From positions 1,364,001-1,428,000 of the forward strand of contig NZ_CP012996.1 of the NCBI RefSeq assembly GCF_001412655.1: a stretch of 64,000 nt of DNA, written 5' to 3'. Below, one piece after another: positions 18,399 to 28,075 of this stretch. The stretch is from Pedobacter sp. PACM 27299. GTDB lineage: Bacteria > Bacteroidota > Bacteroidia > Sphingobacteriales > Sphingobacteriaceae. The position numbers were made by a program, and so were the translations under genes. Below the pieces are notes generated by a model. It worked only from the letters and a program-made list of their open reading frames with translations. It searched no databases and had not been told where the DNA came from. Position 1 is the stretch's first letter; each line of letters begins with the position of its first letter.

Positions 18399-19109
18399 AT
18401 GAAAATAGACAAAGACGAATTTAGAAAATACGCTGTTAAACACCATCGTATTAATGGTTTAAACGTGGATCGTTTTATTGGTGCTACCAATAATTCTCCA
18501 AAAAGTATGACTCCTTATATTATTGAAGAGCGTCAGCTTAACGTGGCACAAATGGATGTGTTTTCACGTTTAATGATGGACCGTATCATATTTTTAGGTG
18601 ATGCGATCTATGATGGTAACGCAAACATTATACAAGCACAATTACTGTTTTTACAGTCTACCGATAACAATAGAGACATTCAGATTTATATCAATTCACC
18701 AGGTGGTTCTGTATATGCAGGATTAGGTATCTATGATACGATGCAATACATTACACCAGATGTGGCGACTATCTGTACCGGTATGGCTGCCTCTATGGGC
18801 GCTGTATTACTTGTAGCGGGGGCTAAAGGAAAACGTGCTGCATTGCCACACTCACGTGTGATGATCCACCAGCCATCAGGCGGTGCTCAAGGTGTTGCTT
18901 CGGATATGGAGATCAACCTGAGAGAAATGTTGAAACTGAAAAAAGAATTATATGATATCATTTCTAACCACTCCGGACAAGATTACGAATGGGTAGAAAA
19001 AGCTTCAGACCGTGATTACTGGATGAAAGCTGATGAAGCCAAAGGCTTTGGAATGATTGATGAAGTGCTGGGAGCGAATAACAAAGAAAAAAATGGCGAA
19101 ACAAAATAA
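18399..19109 (+). CDS. clpP: ATP-dependent Clp protease proteolytic subunit ClpP
   Basis: 236 residues. This serine protease forms the tetradecameric chamber that degrades proteins fed by ClpX. The catalytic triad is visible: Ser 132 in GMAASMG, His 157 in MIHQPSGG and Asp 206 in SDRDYWM. The N-terminal 40 residues are longer than in E. coli and may include a propeptide. The 3' end overlaps clpX by 17 bp, so the two are translationally coupled. Confidence 0.98.
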   Translation: MKIDKDEFRKYAVKHHRINGLNVDRFIGATNNSPKSMTPYIIEERQLNVAQMDVFSRLMMDRIIFLGDAIYDGNANIIQAQLLFLQSTDNNRDIQIYINSPGGSVYAGLGIYDTMQYITPDVATICTGMAASMGAVLLVAGAKGKRAALPHSRVMIHQPSGGAQGVASDMEINLREMLKLKKELYDIISNHSGQDYEWVEKASDRDYWMKADEAKGFGMIDEVLGANNKEKNGETK

Positions 19110-20334
19110 AGAATCCCGTTGCTCTTTTTGCGGATCAGGTAAGCAGGATACTTTAATGCTTATTGAAGGTCTTGATGCCTACATTTGCGATAAATGTGTG
19201 ACTCAAGCCAATCAATTACTGGCTCAGGAACTGGGAAGCAAAAAAGGGAAACCAATGGATACCTCAATTACCTTATTGAAACCAATGGAAATCAAAGCGC
19301 ATATTGACCAATACGTAATCGGTCAGGATGATGCCAAGAAAGTACTTTCTGTAGCGGTATACAACCACTATAAGAGATTGGGCCAATCGGTAGACCAGGC
19401 AGACGAGGTGGAGATTGAGAAATCAAACATCATGCTGGTAGGGGAAACCGGAACTGGAAAAACCTTATTGGCGAAAACTATTGCGAAGATCTTACACGTT
19501 CCTTTCTGTATTTGCGATGCGACGGTATTAACCGAAGCCGGATATGTTGGAGAGGATGTGGAAAGTATATTAACCCGTTTATTGCAGGCTGCGGATTACG
19601 ATGTGGCATCGGCAGAACGTGGTATCGTTTACATTGATGAGGTGGATAAAGTGGCGCGTAAAAGCGATAACCCTTCTATTACCAGAGATGTATCGGGAGA
19701 AGGCGTACAACAGGCTTTATTGAAGATTTTAGAGGGTACTGTAGTCAATGTTCCACCTCAGGGTGGACGTAAACACCCGGATCAGAAAATGATTCCTGTA
19801 AATACCAACAATATATTGTTCATCTGTGGTGGTGCTTTCGATGGTATCGAACGTAAAATCGCGAACAGATTGCGTACACAGGCAGTAGGTTATAAAGTGA
19901 AAAAGGACGAAGAAGAATTAGACCTTAAAAACCTTTATAAATACATCACACCTCAGGATTTAAAATCTTTTGGTTTGATTCCTGAGTTAATTGGACGTGT
20001 GCCGGTGTTGACTCACTTGAATCCTTTAGACAAAGCCGCATTGCGTAACATCCTGACTGAACCTAAGAACTCTTTGTTCCGTCAGTACGTAAAATTGTTT
20101 GAATTTGAAGGTGTGAAATTGACTTTCGAAGATGATGTTTTAGACTTCATCGTAGATAAAGCAATGGAATATAAATTGGGTGCCAGGGGCTTGCGCTCGA
20201 TCTGTGAAGCAATTATGCTGGATGCCATGTTTGACATTCCTTCCGATCCTAGCATTAAGGAGTTGAGCATTACGCTCGAATACGCGCTGGAGAAATTTGA
20301 GAAGGCTGATTTTAAAAAGCTGAAAGCTGCCTAA
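19093..20334 (+). CDS. clpX: ATP-dependent Clp protease ATP-binding subunit ClpX
   Basis: 413-residue AAA+ unfoldase that recognises substrates and feeds them to ClpP. The N-terminal zinc-binding domain has four Cys (10, 13, 32, 35). Walker A GETGTGKT is at 117-124, Walker B 'VYIDEVDK' near 187-194, and sensor and C-terminal small domains follow. I chose ATG 19093 ([10 protein letters not shown]) rather than the in-frame ATG at 19057, because ClpX normally starts just before the zinc finger. This gives a 17-bp overlap with clpP. Confidence 0.97.
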   Translation: MAKQNKESRCSFCGSGKQDTLMLIEGLDAYICDKCVTQANQLLAQELGSKKGKPMDTSITLLKPMEIKAHIDQYVIGQDDAKKVLSVAVYNHYKRLGQSVDQADEVEIEKSNIMLVGETGTGKTLLAKTIAKILHVPFCICDATVLTEAGYVGEDVESILTRLLQAADYDVASAERGIVYIDEVDKVARKSDNPSITRDVSGEGVQQALLKILEGTVVNVPPQGGRKHPDQKMIPVNTNNILFICGGAFDGIERKIANRLRTQAVGYKVKKDEEELDLKNLYKYITPQDLKSFGLIPELIGRVPVLTHLNPLDKAALRNILTEPKNSLFRQYVKLFEFEGVKLTFEDDVLDFIVDKAMEYKLGARGLRSICEAIMLDAMFDIPSDPSIKELSITLEYALEKFEKADFKKLKAA

Positions 20335-20341
20335 ATAATTT

Positions 20342-20368
20342 AATCCCCGTTTTACGGGGATTTTTTTT
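20342..20368 (+). terminator. Rho-independent terminator of clpX
   Basis: AATCCCCGT/ACGGGGATT stem with three-base loop and a run of eight T. Confidence 0.88.
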
Positions 20369-20446
20369 AACTTGTTATTTTAGGATTTGAAATAAATTGT
20401 GACATTTCCTAGCGGCAATAAAATATGAATACAACTATACTAGAAA

Positions 20447-20452
20447 AAGGAG
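20447..20452 (+). promoter_or_regulatory. Shine-Dalgarno site of amn
   Basis: AAGGAG lies 4 nt before ATG 20457. Such a complete site is unusual in this window, where most starts lack one. Confidence 0.6.
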
Positions 20453-20456
20453 ATAT

Positions 20457-21320
20457 ATGAACGAAGAATTAGAAGTAAACAAAGACGGACAAGAGGGTAA
20501 AAAAATAAAGAAAGTTAAAGAGGTCGAAACTCCCGTAAAATCTGGTTTGAAATCTAAAGGTGATATCGTTAAAAACTGGCTTCCAAGATACACAGGTAGG
20601 GCATTAGAAGATTTTGGACAATACATCTTATTGACCAATTTCAGCAAATACGTCCACATGTTTTCTGAATGGAATGGTGATGCCCCGATTATGGGTTTAG
20701 ACAAACCAATGCAGAGCGTCACTGCTAATGGGATCACCATTATTAATTTTGGAATGGGCAGTCCGATGGCAGCGACGATGATGGATTTGCTGACTGCAAT
20801 CGAGCCTAAAGCTGTGTTGTTTTTAGGGAAATGCGGTGGTTTGAAAAAGAAAAACCAGTTGGGTGATTTGATCTTACCCATTGCGGCGATCAGAGGAGAG
20901 GGGACTTCTAATGATTACCTGCCTGCTGAAGTACCGGCATTACCGGCCTTCGCCTTACAGAAAGCGATCTCTACAACCATTCGCGACCATTCCAGAGATT
21001 ACTGGACCGGAACATGTTATACCACTAACCGCAGGGTTTGGGAGCATGATAAAGCGTTTAAAAAGTATTTAAAAACTTTACGTGCGATGGCTGTTGATAT
21101 GGAAACTGCTACAATTTTCACCACAGGATTTGCCAATAAAATTCCTACCGGAGCATTACTGCTGGTTTCTGATCAGCCAATGATTCCTGAAGGAGTGAAA
21201 ACAGCAGAAAGCGATAGCTCAGTAACCAGCAATTATGTGGAAACACATTTAAGAATTGGAATTGATTCCTTAAAGCAGTTGATTAATAATGGATTAACAG
21301 TGAAACACTTGCATTTTTAG
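20457..21320 (+). CDS. amn: AMP nucleosidase, short form
   Basis: 287 residues of the nucleoside phosphorylase fold. The enzyme hydrolyses AMP to adenine and ribose 5-phosphate. 'GMGSPMAATMMDLL' and 'FLGKCGGLK' are the phosphate and purine pocket segments, and 'AVDMETATIF' near the C-terminus carries the Met-Glu ribose-binding pair. It lacks the N-terminal domain of the long E. coli Amn, as is usual in Bacteroidota. Residues 1-35 are charged and probably disordered. The stop codon overlaps that of the convergent sixA by 4 bp. Confidence 0.85.
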   Translation: MNEELEVNKDGQEGKKIKKVKEVETPVKSGLKSKGDIVKNWLPRYTGRALEDFGQYILLTNFSKYVHMFSEWNGDAPIMGLDKPMQSVTANGITIINFGMGSPMAATMMDLLTAIEPKAVLFLGKCGGLKKKNQLGDLILPIAAIRGEGTSNDYLPAEVPALPAFALQKAISTTIRDHSRDYWTGTCYTTNRRVWEHDKAFKKYLKTLRAMAVDMETATIFTTGFANKIPTGALLLVSDQPMIPEGVKTAESDSSVTSNYVETHLRIGIDSLKQLINNGLTVKHLHF

Positions 21321-21820
21321 TCTTCATCAGCGCTTTTGGGAAAATCAAAAGCCAATAAATTACCGGTATGGTGGCTTATCTGTGCCCATTTTTCAAATGG
21401 AAACTCTATAAGCACTGTACCACAAGTAGGGATATTATAGAGGTTCGCACTACTCAGGTAATTAGCGAATTCTGTAAGTCCCGGATTGTGACCAAATAGG
21501 GCTGCTGTATCATGTTTGTCGCTCAGCTTATTTAGCACATTCAGCAATGCTGTCACATTGGCTTCATAAATTGATGTTTCTTCCTGAATCTGTGTCAAGG
21601 GTTTGTTCCAAACTTCAGCAAAATACTTTGCAGTAGTTAGTGCGCGAACAGCCGGGCTGCTCACTAATAACTGAGGAACCTGATCTTTTTTTAAGATCCT
21701 GTCCGCCATTTCAGGTGCATTTCTAAGCCCGCGGGCGTTTAATGGTCTGTCAAAGTCGGAAATATGGCTATTTCCCCAATCAGATTTTCCGTGTCGTATC
21801 AATAGAAGTTGCTTGCCCAT
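21317..21820 (-). CDS. sixA: SixA-type histidine phosphatase
   Basis: 167 residues of the branch 1 histidine phosphatase superfamily. The catalytic 'LIRHGKSDW' (His 10 is the phosphate acceptor) is at the N-terminus and 'FGHNPGLTEF' supplies the second His. SixA removes phosphate from phosphohistidine in HPt proteins. A lone HPt protein is encoded at 27.7 kb, but a link is only a guess. The gene starts inside the 3' end of the glycosyltransferase gene (41-bp overlap), so the two are coupled. Confidence 0.85.
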   Translation of the reverse strand: MGKQLLLIRHGKSDWGNSHISDFDRPLNARGLRNAPEMADRILKKDQVPQLLVSSPAVRALTTAKYFAEVWNKPLTQIQEETSIYEANVTALLNVLNKLSDKHDTAALFGHNPGLTEFANYLSSANLYNIPTCGTVLIEFPFEKWAQISHHTGNLLAFDFPKSADED

Positions 21821-22844
21821 GAATTAGTTTATTTAAAACACTATTTATAACAGTTGATTCGGTTAAATTGTTCATGCAGGCAAAATCACCTCTGTAGCAT
21901 GGAATATTGCCATAAACAGAGCATGGGCGACAATACAAATCGATTTGTACTGCGTCATGAATAGATTGTCCGTAGCCCAAAAATCCAGCATAAGGATGTG
22001 TAGCTCCCCATACAGAGACTACAGGGATGTTTTTAAGCGATGCCAGGTGCATTCCTGAGGAATCCATACTGAGCATCACATCCAGGTTTGATATAAAATC
22101 TAATTCTTCATCCAGCTTGATTTTCCTCACCAGAGAAGTGATATTTTCGTGTTTGGCAGCCCAGCTATCGGCAGTTGCTGCTTCTTCCGGTGATCCGCCA
22201 AAAATAAAGAGGTGGTGTCCCAGACCTGCCAGTCTAAGTACTACATTTTCCATTTTGTGCAGCGGATATACCTTTTGTAAATGCTGGGCAAATGGGCTTA
22301 CACCAATCCATTTTTGCGTTTTCTCTGGGAATAACACGTTATTTAATGGCGCTGGATGAGGTTTTTTTAAGGTGTTGGAAGGCGTAAAAGGGAAGCCTAA
22401 TTTTTGGAATACTTTTGCATAACGTGCAACCGTCAATTCGAGAGGGATGAAAACTTTATCAGCTTTTCGCGTTAATGCAGCTTTCTCCTTTCTTCCTTTG
22501 TCGACAGACACAGATTTAATTCCTTTTAACAGAAAGAGGAAACATAATATTTTACTCCTGAGGTTGCTGTGTAAATCAGCAATTGCGGTAATGTCCTGTC
22601 TGCTCAGTTCCCGGAAAAGTTTTAATAACCCGAAAAAACCTTTGTGTGTCCCTTTAGGATCAAAAGCATGAAAGCTCAGTCGATCCACTTCATTAAAAAA
22701 AGGCTTAAAAAAAGGTCTGCTGACTACCAGCAGCTGATGTGAAGGATAATGTTCGGTAAATTCTTTTAGAATGGGGGCAGTCATAGCGACATCCCCCATT
22801 GCTGAGAAACGGATTACTAAGAGCTTAGCAGTTTCCTTAGGCAT
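21780..22844 (-). CDS. Glycosyltransferase family 9 (heptosyltransferase-like)
   Basis: 354 residues with the GT-B fold of LPS heptosyltransferases. The N-terminal 'KLLVIRFSAMGDVAMTAPIL' binds the acceptor side. The C-terminal 'SMDSSGMHLASLKNIPVVSVWGA' is the nucleotide-sugar site (canonical DSGxxHxA). It probably adds a sugar to lipid A-core or another cell-surface glycan at the inner face of the membrane. The exact donor is not deducible. A Cys-rich C-terminal stretch ('CRPCSVYGNIPCYRGDFAC') is typical of the Bacteroidota members. Confidence 0.88.
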   Translation of the reverse strand: MPKETAKLLVIRFSAMGDVAMTAPILKEFTEHYPSHQLLVVSRPFFKPFFNEVDRLSFHAFDPKGTHKGFFGLLKLFRELSRQDITAIADLHSNLRSKILCFLFLLKGIKSVSVDKGRKEKAALTRKADKVFIPLELTVARYAKVFQKLGFPFTPSNTLKKPHPAPLNNVLFPEKTQKWIGVSPFAQHLQKVYPLHKMENVVLRLAGLGHHLFIFGGSPEEAATADSWAAKHENITSLVRKIKLDEELDFISNLDVMLSMDSSGMHLASLKNIPVVSVWGATHPYAGFLGYGQSIHDAVQIDLYCRPCSVYGNIPCYRGDFACMNNLTESTVINSVLNKLIHGQATSIDTTRKI

Positions 22845-22847
22845 TAA

Positions 22848-23450
22848 TTACTTGTTGTTATAAAGCACAGGGTTCATGCTTGGATCATTGTACATTTTCA
22901 TCTGCTTATAAACTTTCATGTATTTTGCACCACTTTCAATATCAGCGATCAATTCATCTAAACTAGCAGAAAGATCTGTCCTTTGGTTTAACAGAATGTT
23001 AAGTTTTGCAGTACAGCTGATTTTATGTTCTTCAGACGCATCTTCACGAAGGGTCTCTTCGTTCATGTGGTAGATTTTTAAAGCTAAGATCGATAACCTG
23101 TCGATTACCCATGCCGGGCTTTCAGAATTGATCTTTGCATTTGCTGCTGGTGTGATGTTTTTATATTCTTCCAGGAAGTAGCTGTCGATATATTCGACTA
23201 CGTCTGTACGTTCCTGATTCGAAGCATCAATGCGGCGTTTCCATTGCAGTGCGATGACCGGATCAATTTCCGGATTGCGAATCACATCTTCCATGTGCCA
23301 CTGTGCAGTATCGATCCAGCATTTCATGTACAGTAAATGTTCTAGTGTACCAATTGGGAAGGGATTTTCAATGGGTTGATCTATATTGTTGTGAACGTGA
23401 TAATCATTGATCACATCTTGAAATATTTTATTACAAAGCTGGCTAATCAT
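22848..23450 (-). CDS. DUF4254 family protein
   Basis: 200-residue, helix-rich cytoplasmic protein without signal peptide. It is of a family found next to family 9 glycosyltransferases in Bacteroidota, as here (3-bp gap to the GT9 gene). 'YHVHNNIDQPIENPFP' near residues 17-33 and 'WHMEDVIRNPEIDPVIALQWKRRID' are the conserved parts. Function is unknown; the context suggests glycan or envelope synthesis. Confidence 0.8.
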   Translation of the reverse strand: MISQLCNKIFQDVINDYHVHNNIDQPIENPFPIGTLEHLLYMKCWIDTAQWHMEDVIRNPEIDPVIALQWKRRIDASNQERTDVVEYIDSYFLEEYKNITPAANAKINSESPAWVIDRLSILALKIYHMNEETLREDASEEHKISCTAKLNILLNQRTDLSASLDELIADIESGAKYMKVYKQMKMYNDPSMNPVLYNNK

Positions 23451-23469
23451 GGCTCAAAGGTAAGGATAA

Positions 23470-25146
23470 CTATTTTTTATTGTCGAAGTATTCTGAGATA
23501 TCTTGGAGCGTCATGGCGTTTAAACACTGTTTTGCTTCAAGGCCGCCTTTTCTACCGATCAGTACGCCATAGTGCATGTCATAGAAGCCTTCCATTCTAT
23601 GGGCATCTGGGTTAACGGATAATAAAACACCTTTTTCTAAGGCGTAGCGGTGCCAGCGCCAGTCGAGGTCTAAACGTAAAGGATTGGCATTGATTTCGAT
23701 GACAACTTTATTGGCTGCGCAGGCATCGATCACTTTTGCATAATCAATTGGATAACCTTTTCTGCTCAGTAGTAACCTGCCGGTAGGGTGTCCAAGAATC
23801 GTTGTATAAGGGTTCTCTGTGGCTTTAATTAGCCTTGCTGTGGCTTTCTCTTCATCCATTCTTAGATTGCTGTGCACAGAGGCTACGACAAAGTCGAATG
23901 TTTTCAAAATATCATCACTATAGTCTAAAGATCCATCGTTTAAGATGTCACTTTCAATTCCTTTAAAGATTTTGAAAGGGGCAAGTTTGGCGTTTAGGGC
24001 GTCAATTTCCTGATGCTGTGCATATAAGCGCTGTTCGTTTAATCCATTGGCATAGAATGCTGATTTGGAGTGGTCGCAGATTCCGAAGTATTCCATTTTC
24101 AGGTTGTCCTTGCAGAAAGTGGCCATTTGTTCCAGGGTATGTACACCATCGCTCCAGGTGGAGTGGTTGTGTAAGCTCCCTTTCAGGTCTTCGTAGCTGA
24201 TCAGCGTTGGCAGTTTGTTTTCTTTTGCCAATTGTACTTCGTTTAATCCTTCGCGGATTTCAGGAGCTACAAATGCGAGTCCAGCGGCTCTATAAATGGC
24301 TTCTTCAGTTTCAAAAGGACCATTTCCTGCCAGGGCAAGCACTTCATTCACATGATGTTCGTTGCCGGTTAGCTTAAACCAATTCAGATAGAATGCTTCT
24401 TTCGGACAGAGGTGTATTAGTATTTTTAATCCGGAGAGGGTAGTGGTATGAAAAGTTCCATCCGCCTGCTCTTCAAAAGTAAGGCCGTCAAATGAGCTGA
24501 TTTTCTCCTGAACTTCTTCAGGGCTAGTGGCCCCTATCAGGAAAGGAACATTTTCAATGATCTCCATGCAACGTCTGTATTCTCCGGCAATACCTAATAA
24601 TGGCGTTCCAGAAATCTGGTTTAACCATACCGCAAGTTCTGCATATAGCTTATTTACGGTGCTTTCTGCATGGGCGTATAGGAATTTCCCTAGTCCGGCC
24701 ATCCTAAACTCAATGATCTTTTTGATCTCTTCCTGGGTTTTCAATCCAAAGCCTTTGGCTTCGATCAGGCGATTTTCATTACAGGCGTAATAAAGTTCTC
24801 CGATGTTTTCAATACCAAGGTCTTTCCAGATCACGAGGATCTTTTTAGGTCCAATACCTTTGATGCCCAGCATTTCGACAATACCTTCTGGTGTTCTTTC
24901 CAGAATTTCTTGTAGATCACTCATCGTGCCTGTTTCCAGGAGTTCCCAGACTTTGGCAGAAATGCTCTTTCCAAGTCCGTCGATCTGTGCGATTTCCTCC
25001 AGACTTTTACCTTGAATGGCAAAAGGAAGTTTATCTACTTTTAAACCAGCATTAGCTACTGATTTGATCTTAAAAGGGTTCTCATTGTGTAATTCCATCA
25101 ATTGAGAAAGCAGTCGCAAATTGCGTGAAATGGTCTTATTTTCCAT
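23470..25146 (-). CDS. polX: PolX-like protein: HhH plus degenerate polymerase core plus PHP phosphoesterase
   Basis: 558 residues with the domain order of bacterial family X DNA polymerases. There is an N-terminal 8-kDa/HhH region (1-150, 'GLGKSISAKVWELL', 'IKGIGPKKILVIW'), a polymerase palm (about 150-300) and a PHP domain (from 321). The PHP metal ligands look complete: HNHSTWSDG, 'CDHSKSA', 'GIESDIL', 'SVHSN', 'GHPTGR' and 'NPDAHR'. The palm does not look active. The usual GSYRRGxExxGDIDxL reads GEYRRCMEIIENVPFL at 188-203, so both Asp are replaced by Asn 199 and Pro 201. The third Asp (GLKVDLR) is Leu 243. I infer a nuclease or structural role without polymerase activity. Confidence 0.85.
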   Translation of the reverse strand: MENKTISRNLRLLSQLMELHNENPFKIKSVANAGLKVDKLPFAIQGKSLEEIAQIDGLGKSISAKVWELLETGTMSDLQEILERTPEGIVEMLGIKGIGPKKILVIWKDLGIENIGELYYACNENRLIEAKGFGLKTQEEIKKIIEFRMAGLGKFLYAHAESTVNKLYAELAVWLNQISGTPLLGIAGEYRRCMEIIENVPFLIGATSPEEVQEKISSFDGLTFEEQADGTFHTTTLSGLKILIHLCPKEAFYLNWFKLTGNEHHVNEVLALAGNGPFETEEAIYRAAGLAFVAPEIREGLNEVQLAKENKLPTLISYEDLKGSLHNHSTWSDGVHTLEQMATFCKDNLKMEYFGICDHSKSAFYANGLNEQRLYAQHQEIDALNAKLAPFKIFKGIESDILNDGSLDYSDDILKTFDFVVASVHSNLRMDEEKATARLIKATENPYTTILGHPTGRLLLSRKGYPIDYAKVIDACAANKVVIEINANPLRLDLDWRWHRYALEKGVLLSVNPDAHRMEGFYDMHYGVLIGRKGGLEAKQCLNAMTLQDISEYFDNKK

Positions 25147-25279
25147 GGGGATGCTAAATTAAATAAAAAGCCCCGATTTTCCGATTAAACTGGAAATGCC
25201 TGGACTTTCCTGCTTTCTAATGTTGGGAATCGGTAGCAGCGGCTGGATTGTGAATTGGAGAAATAGGCTGGATCGGCCA

Positions 25280-25335
25280 TAAAAAAAGGTCTAATCTTTA
25301 ATCCGCTATTCAGGGATCAAAAGATTAGACCTTTT
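25280..25335 (-). terminator. Rho-independent terminator of sppA
   Basis: The minus strand has AAAAGGTCTAATCTTT pairing with AAAGATTAGACCTTTT, followed by a T-run. It lies just after the sppA stop. The stem is symmetrical, but the long T-run is on the minus strand. Confidence 0.8.
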
Positions 25336-25351
25336 GAATTTTTAAATCTGT

Positions 25352-27127
25352 TTAGTTCACTGTGATGTCAAATGGCATTCTTGCCTGTACACCTGATTTC
25401 GAAACTGCAGTTTTAATTTGCTCATAGATCAGGTAATTGGCACCTAGTTCCTGTTTGGCATAATAGCTTTTTATTTTATCAGTTGAAGTTTCCAGTAATG
25501 CTTTGATCGGGTCAATCATTTCTGGGTATTCTACGATTCTATAGTCGGTGATTTTAGCTTTTTTAGCAGCGGCTTTGATGGCATCTTCGAAGCTACCTGT
25601 TCTATCGGCCAGGCCAATTTTAACGGCATCAGTTCCAACCCAAACACGGCCACCGGCGATGCTGTCGATATAGGTTTTACTTTTCTTGCGTCCTTCTGCT
25701 ACACGGGTAATGAAACTATCATACACATGGTTTACGCTATTTTGAATGATCAGTCTTTCTCCGGCAGTCATTGGGCGGTTGGTACTCATGATGTCTGCAT
25801 ATTGTCCGGTTTTTACTCCATCAAATGTAACTCCAAGATGGGTATTCAGTAATTTCTGTAAGTTAGGAATCATACCGAATACACCTATTGAGCCGGTAAT
25901 GGTATTTGGCTGTACAAAGATAGAATCGGCAGCACAGGCGATATAATATCCGCCGGATGCGGCTACGTTACCAAAAGAAGCGATTACTGGTTTTACTTTT
26001 TTAGTCAGCACCACTTCTCTCCAGATCACGTCTGAAGCAAGGGCGCTGCCACCTGGTGAATTTACCCTTAAAACAATGGCTTTAATACTCGTATCAGTTC
26101 TGGCTTTTCTGATGGCTCTGGAAATTCTTTCCGAACCGATCTGGTCATTGCCGCCTTCGCCGCCCATGATATCGCCATTAGCATAGATCACCGCAACTTT
26201 GGTTCTGTTGGTATTTCCTTTGCTGCCCATGATGACATTTTTCGCATAATCATTGATAGAGATGGTGGTTATATTTTTGCTTTTACTTGTTCCGCTTAAA
26301 GATTTTAACTCATCAAGAATTTCGTCTTTATACCTCAGTCCATCCACCATTTTATATTTTTCTGCATCTTTAGGCTGCTGAATTTTATAGTCATTGGCAA
26401 TCTGGAAAAGACTGTCTTTAGAAATGTTTCTGCTTTTTGAAATGTCATTCAGGAAGGTTGCATACAGTCCGTTTACATAAGCTGTTACCTGCTCCCGGTT
26501 TTTATCACTCATTTTGGTATCGATAAAAGGCTCTACAGCACTTTTATAACTACCTACGCGAACGATTTGCATTTCCACACCTAACTTATCTAATGCGCCT
26601 TTAAAGAAGGGCATCTGTGAGCTTAATCCTTTAAATTCCAATGCACCTTCAGGATTGATGTATACTTTATCGGCCACTGAGGCTAAGTAATAAGCTCCTT
26701 GGGTATAGACTTCGCTATAGGCGATAATTTTCTTTTTACTGGTTTTAAAGTCGATCAGGGCTTCTCTGATTTCTCTCATGTTGGCATAGCCTGCATTTGG
26801 AGAAGAGACACTCAGGTAGATACATTTAATATTGTCATCATACTTTGCTGATTTCAGGGCTTTGATGATGTCAGTAAAACCGATGCTTTTTTTTCCTTCA
26901 TCGCCTACGATAGGTAATTCAGATAGCGGATCGCTATAAGTACGTTCAGTAACAGCCTGGTCCAGGTTGAGGTAAAGTACAGAGTTATTGTCGACTACCA
27001 CCGTTTTATCTTCCCCAATAGAAGAAACGACGCCTACGATAATTGCGATGAACAAGAATAAAAACACCACTACCGATAAAATAACTCCTACGACAGTTGC
27101 AAAAACATACTTAAAAAATTCTTTCAT
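25352..27127 (-). CDS. sppA: Signal peptide peptidase SppA, 67K type
   Basis: 591-residue membrane-anchored serine protease that degrades leftover signal peptides. One N-terminal membrane helix (about 8-36) holds it with the protease domains on the periplasmic side. The Lys-Ser dyad is visible: Lys 195 in 'GSYKSAVEPF' and Ser 391 in 'NVAASGGYY'. There are two tandem S49 domains, as in E. coli SppA. The neighbouring folK gene is divergent and the sppA terminator follows. Confidence 0.95.
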   Translation of the reverse strand: MKEFFKYVFATVVGVILSVVVFLFLFIAIIVGVVSSIGEDKTVVVDNNSVLYLNLDQAVTERTYSDPLSELPIVGDEGKKSIGFTDIIKALKSAKYDDNIKCIYLSVSSPNAGYANMREIREALIDFKTSKKKIIAYSEVYTQGAYYLASVADKVYINPEGALEFKGLSSQMPFFKGALDKLGVEMQIVRVGSYKSAVEPFIDTKMSDKNREQVTAYVNGLYATFLNDISKSRNISKDSLFQIANDYKIQQPKDAEKYKMVDGLRYKDEILDELKSLSGTSKSKNITTISINDYAKNVIMGSKGNTNRTKVAVIYANGDIMGGEGGNDQIGSERISRAIRKARTDTSIKAIVLRVNSPGGSALASDVIWREVVLTKKVKPVIASFGNVAASGGYYIACAADSIFVQPNTITGSIGVFGMIPNLQKLLNTHLGVTFDGVKTGQYADIMSTNRPMTAGERLIIQNSVNHVYDSFITRVAEGRKKSKTYIDSIAGGRVWVGTDAVKIGLADRTGSFEDAIKAAAKKAKITDYRIVEYPEMIDPIKALLETSTDKIKSYYAKQELGANYLIYEQIKTAVSKSGVQARMPFDITVN

Positions 27128-27184
27128 TTGACGGTTAAATATTTAATTTGTAAATATAGTTAAAAAAATGCCTAAGGCTTTTAT

Positions 27185-27679
27185 ATGGAGTTGGATAGTA
27201 AAAATGTTTATTTGTTACTGGGAAGTAATTTAGGGGATCGGGAAGCGCTGTTAACAGAAGCCATTGTAGAAATTGGGAATCAGGTTGGTGCAATATTTGC
27301 GCAATCGTCATTTTATGAGACAGCTGCCTGGGGTAAAACTGATCAGCCAGCCTTTTTAAATCTGGCTTTAGGCTTGAAAACGACGATGGGTCCATTGGAG
27401 GTTTTGAAAGCGGTATTGGGAATTGAAGCTGAATTGGGCCGGGTGAGGAAGGAAAAATGGGGGGCTCGACTGATTGATATTGATGTGATGTTTTATGGTG
27501 AGGAAGTGGTAGATCTGGGTGAAGAACTTCAAATACCTCATCCTCAGCTACAATACAGAAAGTTCGTATTGGTTCCTTTAGCAGAGATTGCAGGTGAGAT
27601 AATTCATCCCCTTATCGGAAAACGTGTATCAGAAATATTAGCTATATTAGAGGATAATTTAACTGTAACAAAAATTTAA
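27185..27679 (+). CDS. folK: 2-amino-4-hydroxy-6-hydroxymethyldihydropteridine pyrophosphokinase
   Basis: 164 residues. It transfers pyrophosphate from ATP to the pterin in folate synthesis. Motifs are 'LLLGSNLGDRE' at the N-terminus, 'FLNLALGL' and the metal- and ATP-binding 'RLIDIDVMFYG'. Length is typical. It is followed 18 bp later by the HPt gene on the same strand. Confidence 0.95.
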   Translation: MELDSKNVYLLLGSNLGDREALLTEAIVEIGNQVGAIFAQSSFYETAAWGKTDQPAFLNLALGLKTTMGPLEVLKAVLGIEAELGRVRKEKWGARLIDIDVMFYGEEVVDLGEELQIPHPQLQYRKFVLVPLAEIAGEIIHPLIGKRVSEILAILEDNLTVTKI

Positions 27680-27697
27680 TTTATTAGATTTGTTTTA

Positions 27698-28075
27698 ATG
27701 ATCGACCAGAATAAAAACAACGAACCACTTGACCTGACTTATCTGAAGGATATGTCAGGGGATAGCGCCGAATTTATTATAGAGATGCTAGACCTTTTTA
27801 AAGCACAAACTCCTGCTTATGTTGCGGATTTGGGCAGGGCTTTGGCAGATGAAGATTGGGCAAGGGCATCGAGCTGTGCGCATAAAATCAAACCTACATT
27901 TGCGTATGTAGGACGTGAAGATGCGAAAGACCACATGCAGATGATGGAAAGAAATGCCAGAGAACTCACTAATATTGAAGGATTGCCAGCTGCATTTGAA
28001 GAGCTTAACGCATTTGTTGCAGTGTTGTACAGACAACTGGATGAAGCTAAAGCCGATCTTAAGAAACGGCTTTAA
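27698..28075 (+). CDS. HPt (histidine phosphotransfer) domain protein
   Basis: 125-residue single-domain protein. Its four-helix HPt bundle includes the phospho-acceptor motif 'CAHKIKPTFAYVG' around residue 66. Such proteins relay phosphate from a hybrid kinase receiver to a final response regulator. No kinase or regulator lies beside it. The last 17 bp overlap the end of the convergent pssA gene. Confidence 0.85.
   Translation: MIDQNKNNEPLDLTYLKDMSGDSAEFIIEMLDLFKAQTPAYVADLGRALADEDWARASSCAHKIKPTFAYVGREDAKDHMQMMERNARELTNIEGLPAAFEELNAFVAVLYRQLDEAKADLKKRL

Noticed and set aside
20435..20881. 148-codon frame opposite amn
   Set aside because: It mirrors the codon pattern of amn, which has clear phosphorylase motifs and a Shine-Dalgarno site.
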